DNA of 64,000 bases from Gemmatimonadaceae bacterium (GCA_019637445.1 JAHBVS010000001.1:717586-781585), one strand, 5' to 3'; positions 46,311 through 55,615 are shown, counted from the first letter of the stretch. Numbers and translations are program-made. The notes: a model not told the origin generated them from the letters alone.

Positions 46311-47387
46311 TCAGTCTCTGCTTATCGAAAGTAGATCGAGTACCGGAGTCCCTGTCGGTCTTGATCTTCCGTTCCTTACCCGAGCGGTCAGCGAGACAGT
46401 GGACATCGGCGGGATGGCCTTTGCCTGTTCGATCAGCGATGGCGGAATCGCGAAGTAGAGGATGGCTTCTTCGCCCCGTGGTCCGACGGCCAGAAGGAAG
46501 GGTTCGCCGTCCGCGAGGTCGCGCCGGAGCGGATCCGCGTACTGCAGCCCCACGACCTGGACCTCCCAGCGGACCACCCGGCCGCGGTACTCATCCGGCT
46601 TGAGCCGCAGGTCTGCCGCCGACAGCGAACCGACGAAGCCGGAATCGGTGGGAAGCAGCATCGAGTCGAGCACCCAGGCCTCGACCTGCACCTTCACCCA
46701 GCCGCGCTCGCGGGCGAGGGGGGTCGCGACCGCCCCGGAGTTCACGGAGCCAAGTGTTTCCCCTCCCGGTCCGGCGAGCAATGGCGTTGTGGCGGTCACC
46801 CGGAGCGGCCCGGCGCCCCCCCCGGAGGACGCCGCCGGGTCTTGGCTAGCCGCAGTCGGCGCGGAGGTCGCCGGGGTCGTCCCGCGAGTCGAGGTGGCCG
46901 GAGTGGGGGTCCCCCGAGGTGGCGCGGTGCTGGCGGCCGGAGCCGTCGCGGCGTTCGCGCTCGCCTGGACACGCGCGAGCAGTGAGCTCTGCACCCAGAC
47001 CTCCCGCCGGATGCGAGCCCAGTTGCCGCGGCGCTCGGCCACGTGCAGCCCTGCCCCGCCCTTGAACTCCCCGAGAATACGCCCATTCAGCGACGGCTCC
47101 TCGCGGATCCGCCAGCCGTCCGTGTCCTCGTTGATGCTCTGCGGAAAGCTCTCCCGCGGACCCGCGAAGCGAGACGTCTCCACCCAGCCCGAGATCGTGA
47201 GCTCCGTCCAGCCCCCGCGCGCCGACCCGGTCGTCCACGCCGTGCCGTTCCGCAGGGTGGCCACGACGTTCCCCGTGGGCGCCGCACGCACCTCCGCGTC
47301 CGCGGTCAGGCGCTGCTGCGCCGAGAGCCCGTCCGACATGGGGGCGGCGAGCAGGAGCGCAGAGAGGACAAATGGATTCAGCCGCAT
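46311..47387 (-). CDS. Exported protein with SH3-like repeats
   Basis: A 358-residue secreted protein. Start is the ATG 47387 (MRLNPFVLSALLLAAPMSDGLSA, a clean signal peptide); the frame is open further upstream but overlaps the divergent gpmI region. Three bacterial SH3-like segments are seen (about 28-75, 90-138 and 191-240: LTADAEVRAAPTGNVVATLRNG..., WRIREEPSLNGRILGEF..., VTATTPLLAGPGGETLGSV...). A Ser/Thr/Pro/Ala linker joins the last two. SH3 repeats bind cell-wall material or partner peptides. The C-terminal 100 residues have no recognised motif. Confidence 0.75.
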   Translation of the reverse strand: MRLNPFVLSALLLAAPMSDGLSAQQRLTADAEVRAAPTGNVVATLRNGTAWTTGSARGGWTELTISGWVETSRFAGPRESFPQSINEDTDGWRIREEPSLNGRILGEFKGGAGLHVAERRGNWARIRREVWVQSSLLARVQASANAATAPAASTAPPRGTPTPATSTRGTTPATSAPTAASQDPAASSGGGAGPLRVTATTPLLAGPGGETLGSVNSGAVATPLARERGWVKVQVEAWVLDSMLLPTDSGFVGSLSAADLRLKPDEYRGRVVRWEVQVVGLQYADPLRRDLADGEPFLLAVGPRGEEAILYFAIPPSLIEQAKAIPPMSTVSLTARVRNGRSRPTGTPVLDLLSISRD

Positions 47388-47499
47388 CGCTAGAAGGGGG
47401 GCGTGAGCGAGAATAGATTTCTTCCGCGTCAGTCGGGCCGCGCCGTCGCGCGTGATCCGACTTCCGAAGCTATCACCTCCTACACGGACCGGCCAAGAG

Positions 47500-49050
47500 A
47501 TGGCATCCGGCGTGGATCGCCCTGTCGTGCTCGTCGTACTCGACGGATGGGGCCACCGCGAGAGCAGCGAAGGCAACGCGATCAAGATGGCGCGCACCCC
47601 GACCTGGGACCGCCTCTGGGCGCGCGCGCCGCGCACCCTGCTCGAGGCCAGCGGCCTGGCCGTGGGCCTGCCGGCCGGCCAGATGGGCAACTCGGAGGTC
47701 GGGCATCTCAACCTCGGCGCCGGCCGCAAGGTGATGCAGGACTTGGTACGCATCGGCGAGAGCATCGCGTCCGGCAACTTCTATCAGATCGACGCGTTCC
47801 GCCGCGCCTGCGCGTCGCTGCGCGAGGATGGCGGCACACTGCACCTGATCGGCCTCGTGGGCGACGGCGGCGTGCACGCGCACGACGACCACCTCGTGGC
47901 TCTCGTCGAGCTGGCCGAACGGGAGCGCGTGCCCAAGGTCGCCCTGCACCTCTTCCTCGACGGCCGCGACACACTGCCCCGCTCCGCCCACGGCTACGTG
48001 CGCGCACTGGCCGAGCGCATTGGCGACCGCGCGCGCATCGCCAGTATCGGTGGGCGCTATTTCGGGATGGACCGCGACAAGCGCTGGCAGCGCACGCAGA
48101 AGGCCTACGACGCGGCCGTCCGCGGAAGCGGCCCGAGCACGACCGACGCGCTCGGCTTCATCACCGGCAACTACGACCGCGACGTCACCGACGAGTTTAT
48201 GGAACCGGCGGTGGTCGTCCGCAACGGCGAGCCCGTGGCGCCGATGCGCGACGGAGACGCCGTCATCGCCTGGAACTTCCGCTCGGACCGCATGCGCCAG
48301 ATCGTCTCGGCGCTATCGCAGCCGGGCTTCGATGGCTTCGACGTGAAGGACCGCCCGAAGCTGCGTGTTGTGACGATGACGCAGTACGACCAGACCTTTG
48401 GCCTGCCCGTGGCCTTCGAGCCCTTCTCGATGGCCAAGATCGTCGCCGAGGTGCTGGAGGACGTCGGGATGTCCACGCTGCGCACGGCAGAGACGGAGAA
48501 GTACCCGCACGTGACGTACTTCTTCAACGGCGGCAACGAGGTGCCCTACAAGGGCGAGGAACGTCGCCTCGTGCCCAGTCAGAAGGTGGCCACCTACGAC
48601 CTGATGCCGGAGATGAGTGCGCCGGGTATCAGCGACGTGCTCTGCGCCGCCATCGAGGCCAAGTCCCACCACTTCACGCTCTGCAACTACGCCAATGGCG
48701 ACATGGTCGGCCACAGCGGCAACATGGCCGCGACCATCCGCGCCTGCGAAGTGGTGGACGAACAGCTCGCCCGCGTCGTGGCCTCGGCGGAGAGGGCGGG
48801 CGCGCGGCTGCTCATCACGGCCGACCACGGCAACTGCGAGATGATGATCGACCCGGAGACTGGCGGGCCGCACACAGCCCACACCACGAACCTGGTCCCT
48901 TTCCTCCTCGTCGAGGACGGCCAGCCGGTGCCCCTGCGCACCGGCGGCGCGCTCTCGGACGTCGGCCCCACCGTGCTCGGCATGCTCGGCGTCGAGCAGC
49001 CTGCGGAGATGACGGGCCAAGACCTACGACTCATTGGAGTGCCTGCGTGA
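47500..49050 (+). CDS. gpmI: 2,3-bisphosphoglycerate-independent phosphoglycerate mutase
   Basis: A 516-residue glycolytic mutase of the two-metal alkaline-phosphatase superfamily. The entry motif VVLVVLDGWG, the nucleophile Ser65 in MGNSEVGH, and HDDHL, ADHGNCE and HTTN metal ligands are present. The ATG at 47500 gives the right N-terminus; a longer in-frame start adds 16 unconserved residues. It overlaps the next gene by four bases (GTGA), an unusual lead for a cofactor gene run. Confidence 0.95.
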   Translation: MASGVDRPVVLVVLDGWGHRESSEGNAIKMARTPTWDRLWARAPRTLLEASGLAVGLPAGQMGNSEVGHLNLGAGRKVMQDLVRIGESIASGNFYQIDAFRRACASLREDGGTLHLIGLVGDGGVHAHDDHLVALVELAERERVPKVALHLFLDGRDTLPRSAHGYVRALAERIGDRARIASIGGRYFGMDRDKRWQRTQKAYDAAVRGSGPSTTDALGFITGNYDRDVTDEFMEPAVVVRNGEPVAPMRDGDAVIAWNFRSDRMRQIVSALSQPGFDGFDVKDRPKLRVVTMTQYDQTFGLPVAFEPFSMAKIVAEVLEDVGMSTLRTAETEKYPHVTYFFNGGNEVPYKGEERRLVPSQKVATYDLMPEMSAPGISDVLCAAIEAKSHHFTLCNYANGDMVGHSGNMAATIRACEVVDEQLARVVASAERAGARLLITADHGNCEMMIDPETGGPHTAHTTNLVPFLLVEDGQPVPLRTGGALSDVGPTVLGMLGVEQPAEMTGQDLRLIGVPA

Positions 49051-49754
49051 TCCGTCGGACCTTCGGAGCGGCCTTTTTCCTTCCGCTCCTGCTCACCACG
49101 TCCATTGCCGGCGCCCAGGTCGTTGGGCATCTCCCTGCGGAGAGCCCGTACACCGACGCCACGGGACGGCACATGGCCGCCCTGCACCTCGGCTGGTTCA
49201 TCGGCGACAACGACAAGGCCGGCGTCGCGCCGAAGTCTGGCCTCGCCCTGATGGGCCGCTACGAGTACGACGTGCCCGGGCCGCTCTGGCTGTCGCTGCG
49301 CGGGGGCTTGGTGCCTGGCATTGAACGCGACATCAAGGATCCACTGTTCGCCGGGCCGCTGCGCAACGCCGGCACGCGCAGCGAGACGCTGGGCTTCTTC
49401 GACGGTGGCCTGGTGCTCAGTCTCACGGGCGACAAGGCGTGGAAGGGGCTGGCGCCACGCGCGCACGGCAACCTTGGCGCGATCACGTCGTTCACCAGCG
49501 ACTTCGACATCGGCGGCTATCGCTTCGGCCCAAAGCTGATGCTCTCGTGGGGCCTGGGCGTCCGCACCGTAAACGCCGGCAAGTGGGAGTGGTCGGTGGA
49601 CCTCACGCACGCCCTCTACCGCTTGAACTATCCGGCCAGCTTTCAGGACCAGGTCACGTCGGCCTCGCCGTCGATCCTTGGCACGGGCCGCACGAATCCG
49701 TGGAGCGGCAATCTCATCCTCAGCGCAAGCCTGACCCGTGTCTGGGGAAAGTGA
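49047..49754 (+). CDS. Outer-membrane beta-barrel-like protein, unknown function
   Basis: A 235-residue protein starting with GTG at 49047 (MIRRTFGAAFFLPLLLTTSIAGAQ, signal peptide). The mature part alternates polar and hydrophobic residues in strands (ALHLGWFIGD, GLALMGRYEYD, LWLSLRGGLVP) and ends in ILSASLTRVWGK. It looks like a small eight-strand barrel. No named family. It overlaps gpmI and the PTPS gene. Confidence 0.75.
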   Translation: MIRRTFGAAFFLPLLLTTSIAGAQVVGHLPAESPYTDATGRHMAALHLGWFIGDNDKAGVAPKSGLALMGRYEYDVPGPLWLSLRGGLVPGIERDIKDPLFAGPLRNAGTRSETLGFFDGGLVLSLTGDKAWKGLAPRAHGNLGAITSFTSDFDIGGYRFGPKLMLSWGLGVRTVNAGKWEWSVDLTHALYRLNYPASFQDQVTSASPSILGTGRTNPWSGNLILSASLTRVWGK

Positions 49755-50175
49755 GCCCCCGCGCGTCGCGCTGCTGACGCGCAGCGTGAGCTTCTCCGCA
49801 GCGCATCGCTATCGCCGGCCGGAGTGGGACGACGCGAAGAACCTCGAGGTGTTCGGCGCCTGCGCGCATCCCAACTGGCACGGGCACACGTACACCTGCG
49901 AGGTGACGGTCGGCGGCAAGATCGATCCCCTCACCGGATTCTGCGCCGACCTCACCCTGCTCGATGCCGCGTTGCGCAGCGAAGTGGTGGACAAGCTGGA
50001 TCATCGCAATCTCGTGCTTGACGTACCCGAGTTTGCCGAGGGCAAGCTGATTCCCACGAGCGAGAATCTGGCGTGGTGGATCGCCGAGAAGCTGCACGGG
50101 GCGCTGTCGCCGCAGATTCGCATCTTCCGCGTACGGGTCTCTGAGGAGCCGGGACTCTGGGCTGAGGTGAGCTAG
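49738..50175 (+). CDS. 6-pyruvoyl-tetrahydropterin synthase/QueD family protein
   Basis: A 145-residue zinc enzyme. The Zn-binding His23 (FSAAHRY), His48 and His50 (HPNWHGHTY), and Cys42 (GACAHP), the probable nucleophile, are seen. Members are 6-pyruvoyl-tetrahydropterin synthases or 6-carboxytetrahydropterin synthase QueD in queuosine synthesis. Pterin chemistry suits a molybdenum-cofactor neighbourhood, but the true cofactor route uses MoaA-MoaC rather than this enzyme. It overlaps the preceding gene by 17 bases and precedes fdhD by two. Confidence 0.88.
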   Translation: MSGESEPPRVALLTRSVSFSAAHRYRRPEWDDAKNLEVFGACAHPNWHGHTYTCEVTVGGKIDPLTGFCADLTLLDAALRSEVVDKLDHRNLVLDVPEFAEGKLIPTSENLAWWIAEKLHGALSPQIRIFRVRVSEEPGLWAEVS

Positions 50176-50177
50176 CC

Positions 50178-50909
50178 GTGGCGACCCCGCCGGACGGCCA
50201 GGTCCCGCTCGACGCGGTGGACGAGGTTCCGGTCTGGCTCGAAGTGAACGGCGAGCCCGCCGTCACGTGGATGTGTACGCCGGACCAGTTGCCCGAACTC
50301 GTCGTCGGCTGGTGCTTCGGCGAGGGCTACATCGATGCCAAGGCTGACCTGTTGTCGATGCGGCCTTGCGCGAAGGAGCCCGGCTTCTGGGTCACGGTGC
50401 CTGAGCAGCGCTATGCGACGGTCGAGGGACAGGAGCGGCGGCGCGTACTGGCTTCGGGCTGCGGGGCCGTCACGACGATTCTTGGATCGCTCTCCTCGGT
50501 GCCGCGACGCGACACGAAGCCTTCGATTCCCGACCTCGCCACGACGCGCGCGTTGTTCAAGGAGCTTTTTGCGCGCGGCGAGCGCTACAAGGACACCGGC
50601 GGCATCCACGCAGCCGCACTCACCGACGGCAGTACACTGCTCTGCCACGCCGAGGACATCGGTCGTCACAACGCGGTGGACAAGGTGATGGGTTCGCGCA
50701 TCCTGGCTGGCGAGCGCCCCGATGACTTGATCCTGCTTGTGACGGGTCGCATTTCCGGCGAACTCGCGTTCAAGGCGGCGCGGGCACGCGTTGCGGTAGT
50801 GGCCACGCCGAGCGTACCGAGCACAATGGCCGTGGAGATCGCGCAGGCCGCGGGGATGGTGTTGGTCGGGCGCGCGGTGTCCGGACAGCCGCAGGTGTGG
50901 TCCGCGTGA
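50178..50909 (+). CDS. fdhD: FdhD-family sulfurtransferase
   Basis: A 243-residue protein of the FdhD family, which in E. coli delivers sulfur from IscS to formate dehydrogenase cofactor. Family signs include PDQLPELVVGWCFGEGYI and the C-terminal EDIGRHNAVDKVMG and VTGRISGELAFKAARA. The active-site motif has one cysteine (Cys95, ASGCGAVT) where many have CxxC. No formate dehydrogenase subunit is in the window, so the acceptor may be another molybdoenzyme. The GTG start of the next gene overlaps its stop. Confidence 0.9.
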   Translation: MATPPDGQVPLDAVDEVPVWLEVNGEPAVTWMCTPDQLPELVVGWCFGEGYIDAKADLLSMRPCAKEPGFWVTVPEQRYATVEGQERRRVLASGCGAVTTILGSLSSVPRRDTKPSIPDLATTRALFKELFARGERYKDTGGIHAAALTDGSTLLCHAEDIGRHNAVDKVMGSRILAGERPDDLILLVTGRISGELAFKAARARVAVVATPSVPSTMAVEIAQAAGMVLVGRAVSGQPQVWSA

Positions 50910-51577
50910 CTTGCACGGGCGTCATTCTCGCCGGCGGTGGTGCCACGCGCTTTGGTGGCGAGCCCAAGGGACTGGAACGCGTCGCCGGGCGGCGGATCAT
51001 CGATCGCGTGGCGGCGGCGCTGCGTGAGGTCACGGACGAGCTGCTGCTCGTGGCGAACGCCGAGGATGCGGCATCGTGGCTGCCTGGCGTTCGCGTCGCG
51101 CGTGATGTGCGCGAGGGCGCCGGGGCGCTGGGCGGGTTGCACGCGGCACTGACGCACGCGGGAACCGAGGTCCTCCTCGTTGCCTGGGACATGCCGTTCG
51201 TGAGCGCATCCCTGCTTGGCGAGCTCCGCCGCGTCGGTGAAGGCGGCGCGTTGGCGGAGAGCGTGGAGGGCGGCCGCCCCGGTGGGATAGCCGCCGATGA
51301 CGCTGCGCGCGCAGTCCCTCGCGACGCCGTGCTGCCCGAAAGTGAAGGGTCTCGCCGCGGCGTCGAACCGCTCTGCGCCTGGTACTCGCCACGCTGTCTC
51401 CCTGCCATTGATGCGGCGCTGACCGCGGGCGATCTACGGGTGATCGGTTTCCACGCGGCCGTGACGGTGCAGCGGCTGCCGCTGGAGCGCGTGCAACTGT
51501 TTGGCGACCCGCGGCGGCTCTTCGCCAACGTCAATACCCGCGACGAGCTTGTTGCCCTGGATCCGTCCCGTGGCTGA
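50906..51577 (+). CDS. mobA: Molybdenum cofactor guanylyltransferase MobA
   Basis: A 223-residue nucleotidyltransferase. The nucleotide-binding motif VILAGGGATRFGGEPKGLERV (about 6-26) is that of MobA, which adds GMP to molybdopterin. The metal-binding LLVAWDMPF and the C-terminal VQLFGDPRRLFANVNTRDEL follow the family. A roughly 25-residue insertion, GGIAADDAARAV...SEGSRRGVEP, is not typical. GTG at 50906 overlaps the fdhD stop; an in-frame GTG nine bases earlier is possible. Confidence 0.9.
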   Translation: MTCTGVILAGGGATRFGGEPKGLERVAGRRIIDRVAAALREVTDELLLVANAEDAASWLPGVRVARDVREGAGALGGLHAALTHAGTEVLLVAWDMPFVSASLLGELRRVGEGGALAESVEGGRPGGIAADDAARAVPRDAVLPESEGSRRGVEPLCAWYSPRCLPAIDAALTAGDLRVIGFHAAVTVQRLPLERVQLFGDPRRLFANVNTRDELVALDPSRG

Positions 51578-52100
51578 GCGCCGCCCGCCGATGCTCGCCG
51601 TGGTCGGCCGCAAGCACGCCGGCAAGACCACGCTGGTCACCAAGCTTAGCGCCGAACTCACGCGGCGCGGCCGGCGTGTGATGATCCTCAAGCACGGCTC
51701 CCACACCTTCAATCTCGACCCGTCGGGCACGGACACCTACCGCCACTACCACGAGGGCAACGCGGCGCGCGTGGCGATGGTGTCGCCGGACAAGTTCGCG
51801 TTCGTCTCACGCACGGCGGAGGAGCTCTCGCCAGAGGCGGTGGTGGATCGCTACCTCGCCGATGCCGACCTCGTGCTCTGCGAGGGCTTCAAGCGTTCGG
51901 CCATGCCCAAGTTGGAGATTTTCCGGACGGCGGCGCACGCCACGGCCCTGTATCCTGATGATGCGCCGACGCCGGTGACCTGGCGCGCGATGGTCTCGGA
52001 TGTCCCGGTGGCTGGGTTTGGGGGACGACAGTTCGCGATCGCCGACGGCGACCGGCATATCGGCGAGCTCTGCAATTGGATCGAGGAGGAGTTTCTGTGA
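51570..52100 (+). CDS. mobB: Molybdopterin-guanine dinucleotide biosynthesis protein B
   Basis: A 176-residue GTPase-like protein with P-loop GRKHAGKTT (13-21), ILKHGSHTFNLDPSGTDTYRHYHEGNAARV and LVLCEGFKRSAMPKLEIFR, the MobB core. It assists MobA in cofactor synthesis. GTG at 51570 overlaps mobA by 8 bases. Gene order mobA-mobB is normal for this pathway. Confidence 0.9.
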   Translation: MAERRPPMLAVVGRKHAGKTTLVTKLSAELTRRGRRVMILKHGSHTFNLDPSGTDTYRHYHEGNAARVAMVSPDKFAFVSRTAEELSPEAVVDRYLADADLVLCEGFKRSAMPKLEIFRTAAHATALYPDDAPTPVTWRAMVSDVPVAGFGGRQFAIADGDRHIGELCNWIEEEFL

Positions 52101-53623
52101 GGGATACTCAGCGTGCGCTCGCCGTAGCCTCTTTGGCACTTGCCGCCGCAACGGCGCCGCTCGCCGGCCAGCAGGCCGAACTCAAGCCGAGCGTCCTCAC
52201 GGAAAACTTCCAGCCGCGCACGCGCTCCGAGCTCGGCGGCTTCGTGGACTCGCTCATCGCCGACCCGATGTGGCGCACGGCGCATTGGGGCGTGCTCATC
52301 GTAGACCCCGAGCGCGGCGACACGCTCTACTCGGCGAACGCCGGCAAGCTCTTCCTCCCCGCGTCGAACGTAAAGCTGGTCACGGCCGCCGTCGCGCTGG
52401 CCCAGCTCGGTGGCGAGTATCGCACGAGCACGGCGGTGTTCGGTCGCCGGCCAGGGCGCGACGGCGCGATGCCGGGTGATCTCGTGATCGTCGGCCGCGG
52501 CGATCCTTCGGTGAGCGACTCCTTGGCCGGTGACGCGATGGCGCCGCTGCGCGCCATCGCCGACTCGCTGGCCGCGCGGGGCATCAAGAGCATCGCCGGA
52601 CGTCTCCGCCGCGCCGGCGACGCGTTTCCCGGCGACACGCTCGGCCTTGGCTGGGCCTGGGACGACCTCGACGAAGGGTACGCGGCGCCCGTTGACGAGC
52701 TGTTGTTCAATGAAGGCTTCGCGCGCATCACGGTCTACGGCGCGGAGCGTCCCGGCGGCCCGGTCCGCGTGCGCACGCATCCCGCGCGTTCTCTGCCGCG
52801 CATCCTGCGCGTCAACGTCGAGACTTCGCGCAACTGCTGCATGCTTCGCTCGCGCGTGCGCGCGCGAAGCATCGCGGACGGTGGCGGCCTCGCATTTGAG
52901 TTGACCGGCAGCGTGCGCGCGGGGGACTCGACGAGCGTCAACGTCGCTCTGCGCAATCCCTCGCGTGCGTTTCTGACGGCGCTCGAGGAGGCCCTGGCCT
53001 CGAAGGGCATCCGGGTCGACGGCGGCGTCGATGCGGACTCGCTCGCCGACACCACGGGGATGGCCCGTCTCGCGACGCTGCCGTCGCCACCGCTGACCGC
53101 GATGCTCGGCGCCTTCCAGAAGCCGTCGCAGAACCAACTCGGGGAGATGCTGCTCCGCCTCGTGGGGCTCGAGCGCACCGGCGTGGGCACGGCGGACAGC
53201 GGGCTTGTCGTGGTGCGTCGCCAGCTGGCCGAGTGGGGTGTGGACTCCAGCGGCGCCGCGCTGCGGGACGGCAGCGGGCTATCGCGGCACAACTTTCTCA
53301 CACCGGAGTCGATTGTTCGGCTCCTGCACGTGATGCGTACACGCGCTGACTTTGACGCCTACTACCAGGCGCTGCCGGTCGGCGGTGTGGACGGCACGAT
53401 CCGCGAGCGAATGGTCGGCACGCCCGCGATGGCCAATGTGCGCGCCAAGACCGGCACGCTGGACAAGGCGCGCAACCTCTCCGGCTACGTGACCACGGCG
53501 GATGGACGCGTGCTGCTCTTCTCGTTGATGGCCAACAACCATACCGTGCCGACGCGCGAGGTCGAGCGCGTGCAGGACGCGATTCTCGTCTACTTGGCGT
53601 CGATGGACGGCGGACTGCGCTGA
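52097..53623 (+). CDS. dacB: D-alanyl-D-alanine carboxypeptidase/endopeptidase (PBP4 family)
   Basis: A 508-residue exported penicillin-binding protein. The signal peptide starts at GTG 52097 (MRDTQRALAVASLALAAATAPLAG). SxxK (LPASNVKLVT, Ser90/Lys93), SxN (PSQNQLGEML) and KTG (RAKTGTLD) are all present. It removes terminal D-Ala and cuts cross-links in peptidoglycan. It sits inside a molybdenum-cofactor gene run, overlapping mobB by four bases and moeA by one, which is functionally unexplained. Confidence 0.9.
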   Translation: MRDTQRALAVASLALAAATAPLAGQQAELKPSVLTENFQPRTRSELGGFVDSLIADPMWRTAHWGVLIVDPERGDTLYSANAGKLFLPASNVKLVTAAVALAQLGGEYRTSTAVFGRRPGRDGAMPGDLVIVGRGDPSVSDSLAGDAMAPLRAIADSLAARGIKSIAGRLRRAGDAFPGDTLGLGWAWDDLDEGYAAPVDELLFNEGFARITVYGAERPGGPVRVRTHPARSLPRILRVNVETSRNCCMLRSRVRARSIADGGGLAFELTGSVRAGDSTSVNVALRNPSRAFLTALEEALASKGIRVDGGVDADSLADTTGMARLATLPSPPLTAMLGAFQKPSQNQLGEMLLRLVGLERTGVGTADSGLVVVRRQLAEWGVDSSGAALRDGSGLSRHNFLTPESIVRLLHVMRTRADFDAYYQALPVGGVDGTIRERMVGTPAMANVRAKTGTLDKARNLSGYVTTADGRVLLFSLMANNHTVPTREVERVQDAILVYLASMDGGLR

Positions 53624-54879
53624 TGCTCTCCGTCCTCGAAGCGGCAACTCGGATTGCGGCGTCGGTGGCGCCGCTGGGGGTGCTTCGGGCGCCGCTGAAC
53701 TCCGCGCTGGGTGCGGTGCTCGCCGAAGACGCCGTCTCACCGATCACGCTGCCGCACTGGGACAATTCGGCGATGGACGGCTACGCGGTCCTCGCGGCCG
53801 ACATTGCAGGCGCGTCGGAGTCCTCGCCGCGCGAGCTGCCCGTGGTTGGGAGCATTGCCGCCGGCGCGCGCGCGGAGCGGGCGCTGGTGCCTGGGGAGGC
53901 GATGCAGATCATGACGGGTGCACCACTGCCGGCCGGTGCCGATACCGTGGTGCGCGTTGAGGACACGGACGGCGGCACGGCGCGCGTGCGGGTGCTCAAG
54001 GACCGGGACGCGGGCAAGAACATTCGTCGCGCCGGTGAGGACGTGCACGCGGGTGCCGTGGCCATCCCCGCGGGCACGCCGATTGGTGCGGCGCAGATCG
54101 GTGTGCTGGCGAGCATCGGGTTCAGCGAGGTGCCCATCCATCGTCGACCGCGCGTGGCGATCCTCGGCTCCGGCGACGAACTGGTTGACCTGGATCGTTT
54201 CGACGAGGTGCGCGCGGGCAATCGCATCGTCAGCTCCAACCGGCACACGCTCGAGGCGCTGGTTCGACTGAACGGTGGCGAGCCGCTCTCGCTTGGGCAC
54301 GCCGCCGACACGCTGGAGGCGGTGACGGCGTTGCTCGAGCGCGCCGCGGCGCTCAAGCCAGATCTCATCATCACGACCGCCGGCGTGAGCGTCGGCGAGC
54401 ACGACCACACGAGAACGGCTGTCGAGGCGCTCGGGACGAAGCTCGACTTCTGGCGCGTCCGCATGCGGCCGGGCGCGCCTCTCGGCTTCGGCCGCGTGCG
54501 CGACATCCCGTGGATCGGACTTCCCGGAAACCCCGTGTCGGCAATGGTGACCTTCGAGCTCTACGTGCGGCCGGCGATCCGTCGCATGCTTGGCCACCGG
54601 CGGGTGCATCGACAGCCCGTGCGGGTGGTGCTCGAGGAACCGGTGAGCATCGGGGCCAAGCTCACGCACTTCTACCGTGCCATTGTCGCGCCGCGCGCGG
54701 ACGGGACACTCGGCGCGCGGCTCACCGGCCCGCAGGGATCGGGCATCCTGACCTCGATGTCGTTGGCCAACGCGCTGCTGATCGTTCCGGAAGACTCGGG
54801 TACCGTCCCGGCGGGCGAGACGCTGTCGGCCTTCCTGCTCGGCGACGATGCCGGCCTGCGCGAGGACTTCTCGCTGTGA
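53623..54879 (+). CDS. moeA: Molybdopterin molybdenumtransferase MoeA
   Basis: A 418-residue protein of the MoeA family, which inserts molybdate into adenylylated molybdopterin. The motifs LPHWDNSAMDGYAV, IMTGAPLPAGADTVV, ILGSGDELVD, TTAGVSVGEHD and FGRVRDIPWIGLPGNPVSA are all present. The ATG shares its A with the dacB stop (TGATG). Confidence 0.94.
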   Translation: MLSVLEAATRIAASVAPLGVLRAPLNSALGAVLAEDAVSPITLPHWDNSAMDGYAVLAADIAGASESSPRELPVVGSIAAGARAERALVPGEAMQIMTGAPLPAGADTVVRVEDTDGGTARVRVLKDRDAGKNIRRAGEDVHAGAVAIPAGTPIGAAQIGVLASIGFSEVPIHRRPRVAILGSGDELVDLDRFDEVRAGNRIVSSNRHTLEALVRLNGGEPLSLGHAADTLEAVTALLERAAALKPDLIITTAGVSVGEHDHTRTAVEALGTKLDFWRVRMRPGAPLGFGRVRDIPWIGLPGNPVSAMVTFELYVRPAIRRMLGHRRVHRQPVRVVLEEPVSIGAKLTHFYRAIVAPRADGTLGARLTGPQGSGILTSMSLANALLIVPEDSGTVPAGETLSAFLLGDDAGLREDFSL

Positions 54880-54892
54880 GCGCCACCTGAGC

Positions 54893-55615
54893 GTGCCGGC
54901 AGCGGATGATGGCGAGGCACACGCGGCCAGCGACGCCGCCGAGATCGCGCGTCGCTTTACGCTGTCCGAGCAGACGGTGGTGCTGCCCGACTGGTCGCTG
55001 GCGCTCGAGAAGCCGCGCAACTCCGACGACCTCATCTCAGAGGCGGACTACGCCAAGGACGAGCGGCTCCCGTACTGGGCGGACCTCTGGCGCTCGGCGG
55101 AGATTCTCAGTTCGTATCTCATCACGCACCGCTCGCAGCTGCTCGCGGCGTTCGGAGGTGCGGGCAGGCCTCGTTCGCTGGAGCTCGGCTGCGGGCTCGG
55201 CTTGGTGTCCATCGTGGCGCAGCGGGTGGGCTTCGATGCACTGGCGACGGACTACTACGATGATGCGTTGCTCTTCGTGCGGCACAACGCGAGGCGCGCG
55301 CTCGGGGCGCCGATCGCAACGCGACTTGTGGACTGGAATGCGATCCCCGCCGACCTCGGGCAGTTCGAACTGCTGCTTGGGGCGGACCTCTTGTACGAGA
55401 TGCGGTATGCAGGCCTCCTGGCCGACGTCGTGGCGCGGACCTTGGCTCCCGAGGGCGTGATGTTGCTGGGAGATCAGGGACGCATCGGGCTGCAGGCCTT
55501 CCTTGGCGAATGCGAGGCGCGCGGGCTCAGGCACGAGGTGCTGCATCGTGAGGCGGCGCCGGTGGGGGAACAGCGACCGAGCATTACGCTCTACGCGCTG
55601 CGGTGGCGGCGGTAG
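54893..55615 (+). CDS. Class I SAM-dependent methyltransferase
   Basis: A 240-residue methyltransferase. SAM motif I is SLELGCGLGLVSIVA; the following acidic segment is ALATDYYDDAL. The preceding WADLWRSAEILSSYLI and the overall shape resemble lysine/protein methyltransferases of the METTL21-type (Methyltransf_16). Its substrate is unknown. GTG at 54893 lies 13 bases after moeA. The last 21 bases and stop are repeated directly downstream. Confidence 0.8.
   Translation: MPAADDGEAHAASDAAEIARRFTLSEQTVVLPDWSLALEKPRNSDDLISEADYAKDERLPYWADLWRSAEILSSYLITHRSQLLAAFGGAGRPRSLELGCGLGLVSIVAQRVGFDALATDYYDDALLFVRHNARRALGAPIATRLVDWNAIPADLGQFELLLGADLLYEMRYAGLLADVVARTLAPEGVMLLGDQGRIGLQAFLGECEARGLRHEVLHREAAPVGEQRPSITLYALRWRR

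Noticed and set aside
47403-49754. A very long open frame covering the gpmI region on the same strand in a different frame
   Set aside because: Its first 550 codons are low-complexity Arg/Pro/Gly/Ala runs typical of shadow reading in GC-rich DNA, while gpmI in the other frame has all catalytic motifs. Only its last part (from 49047) is a real gene.
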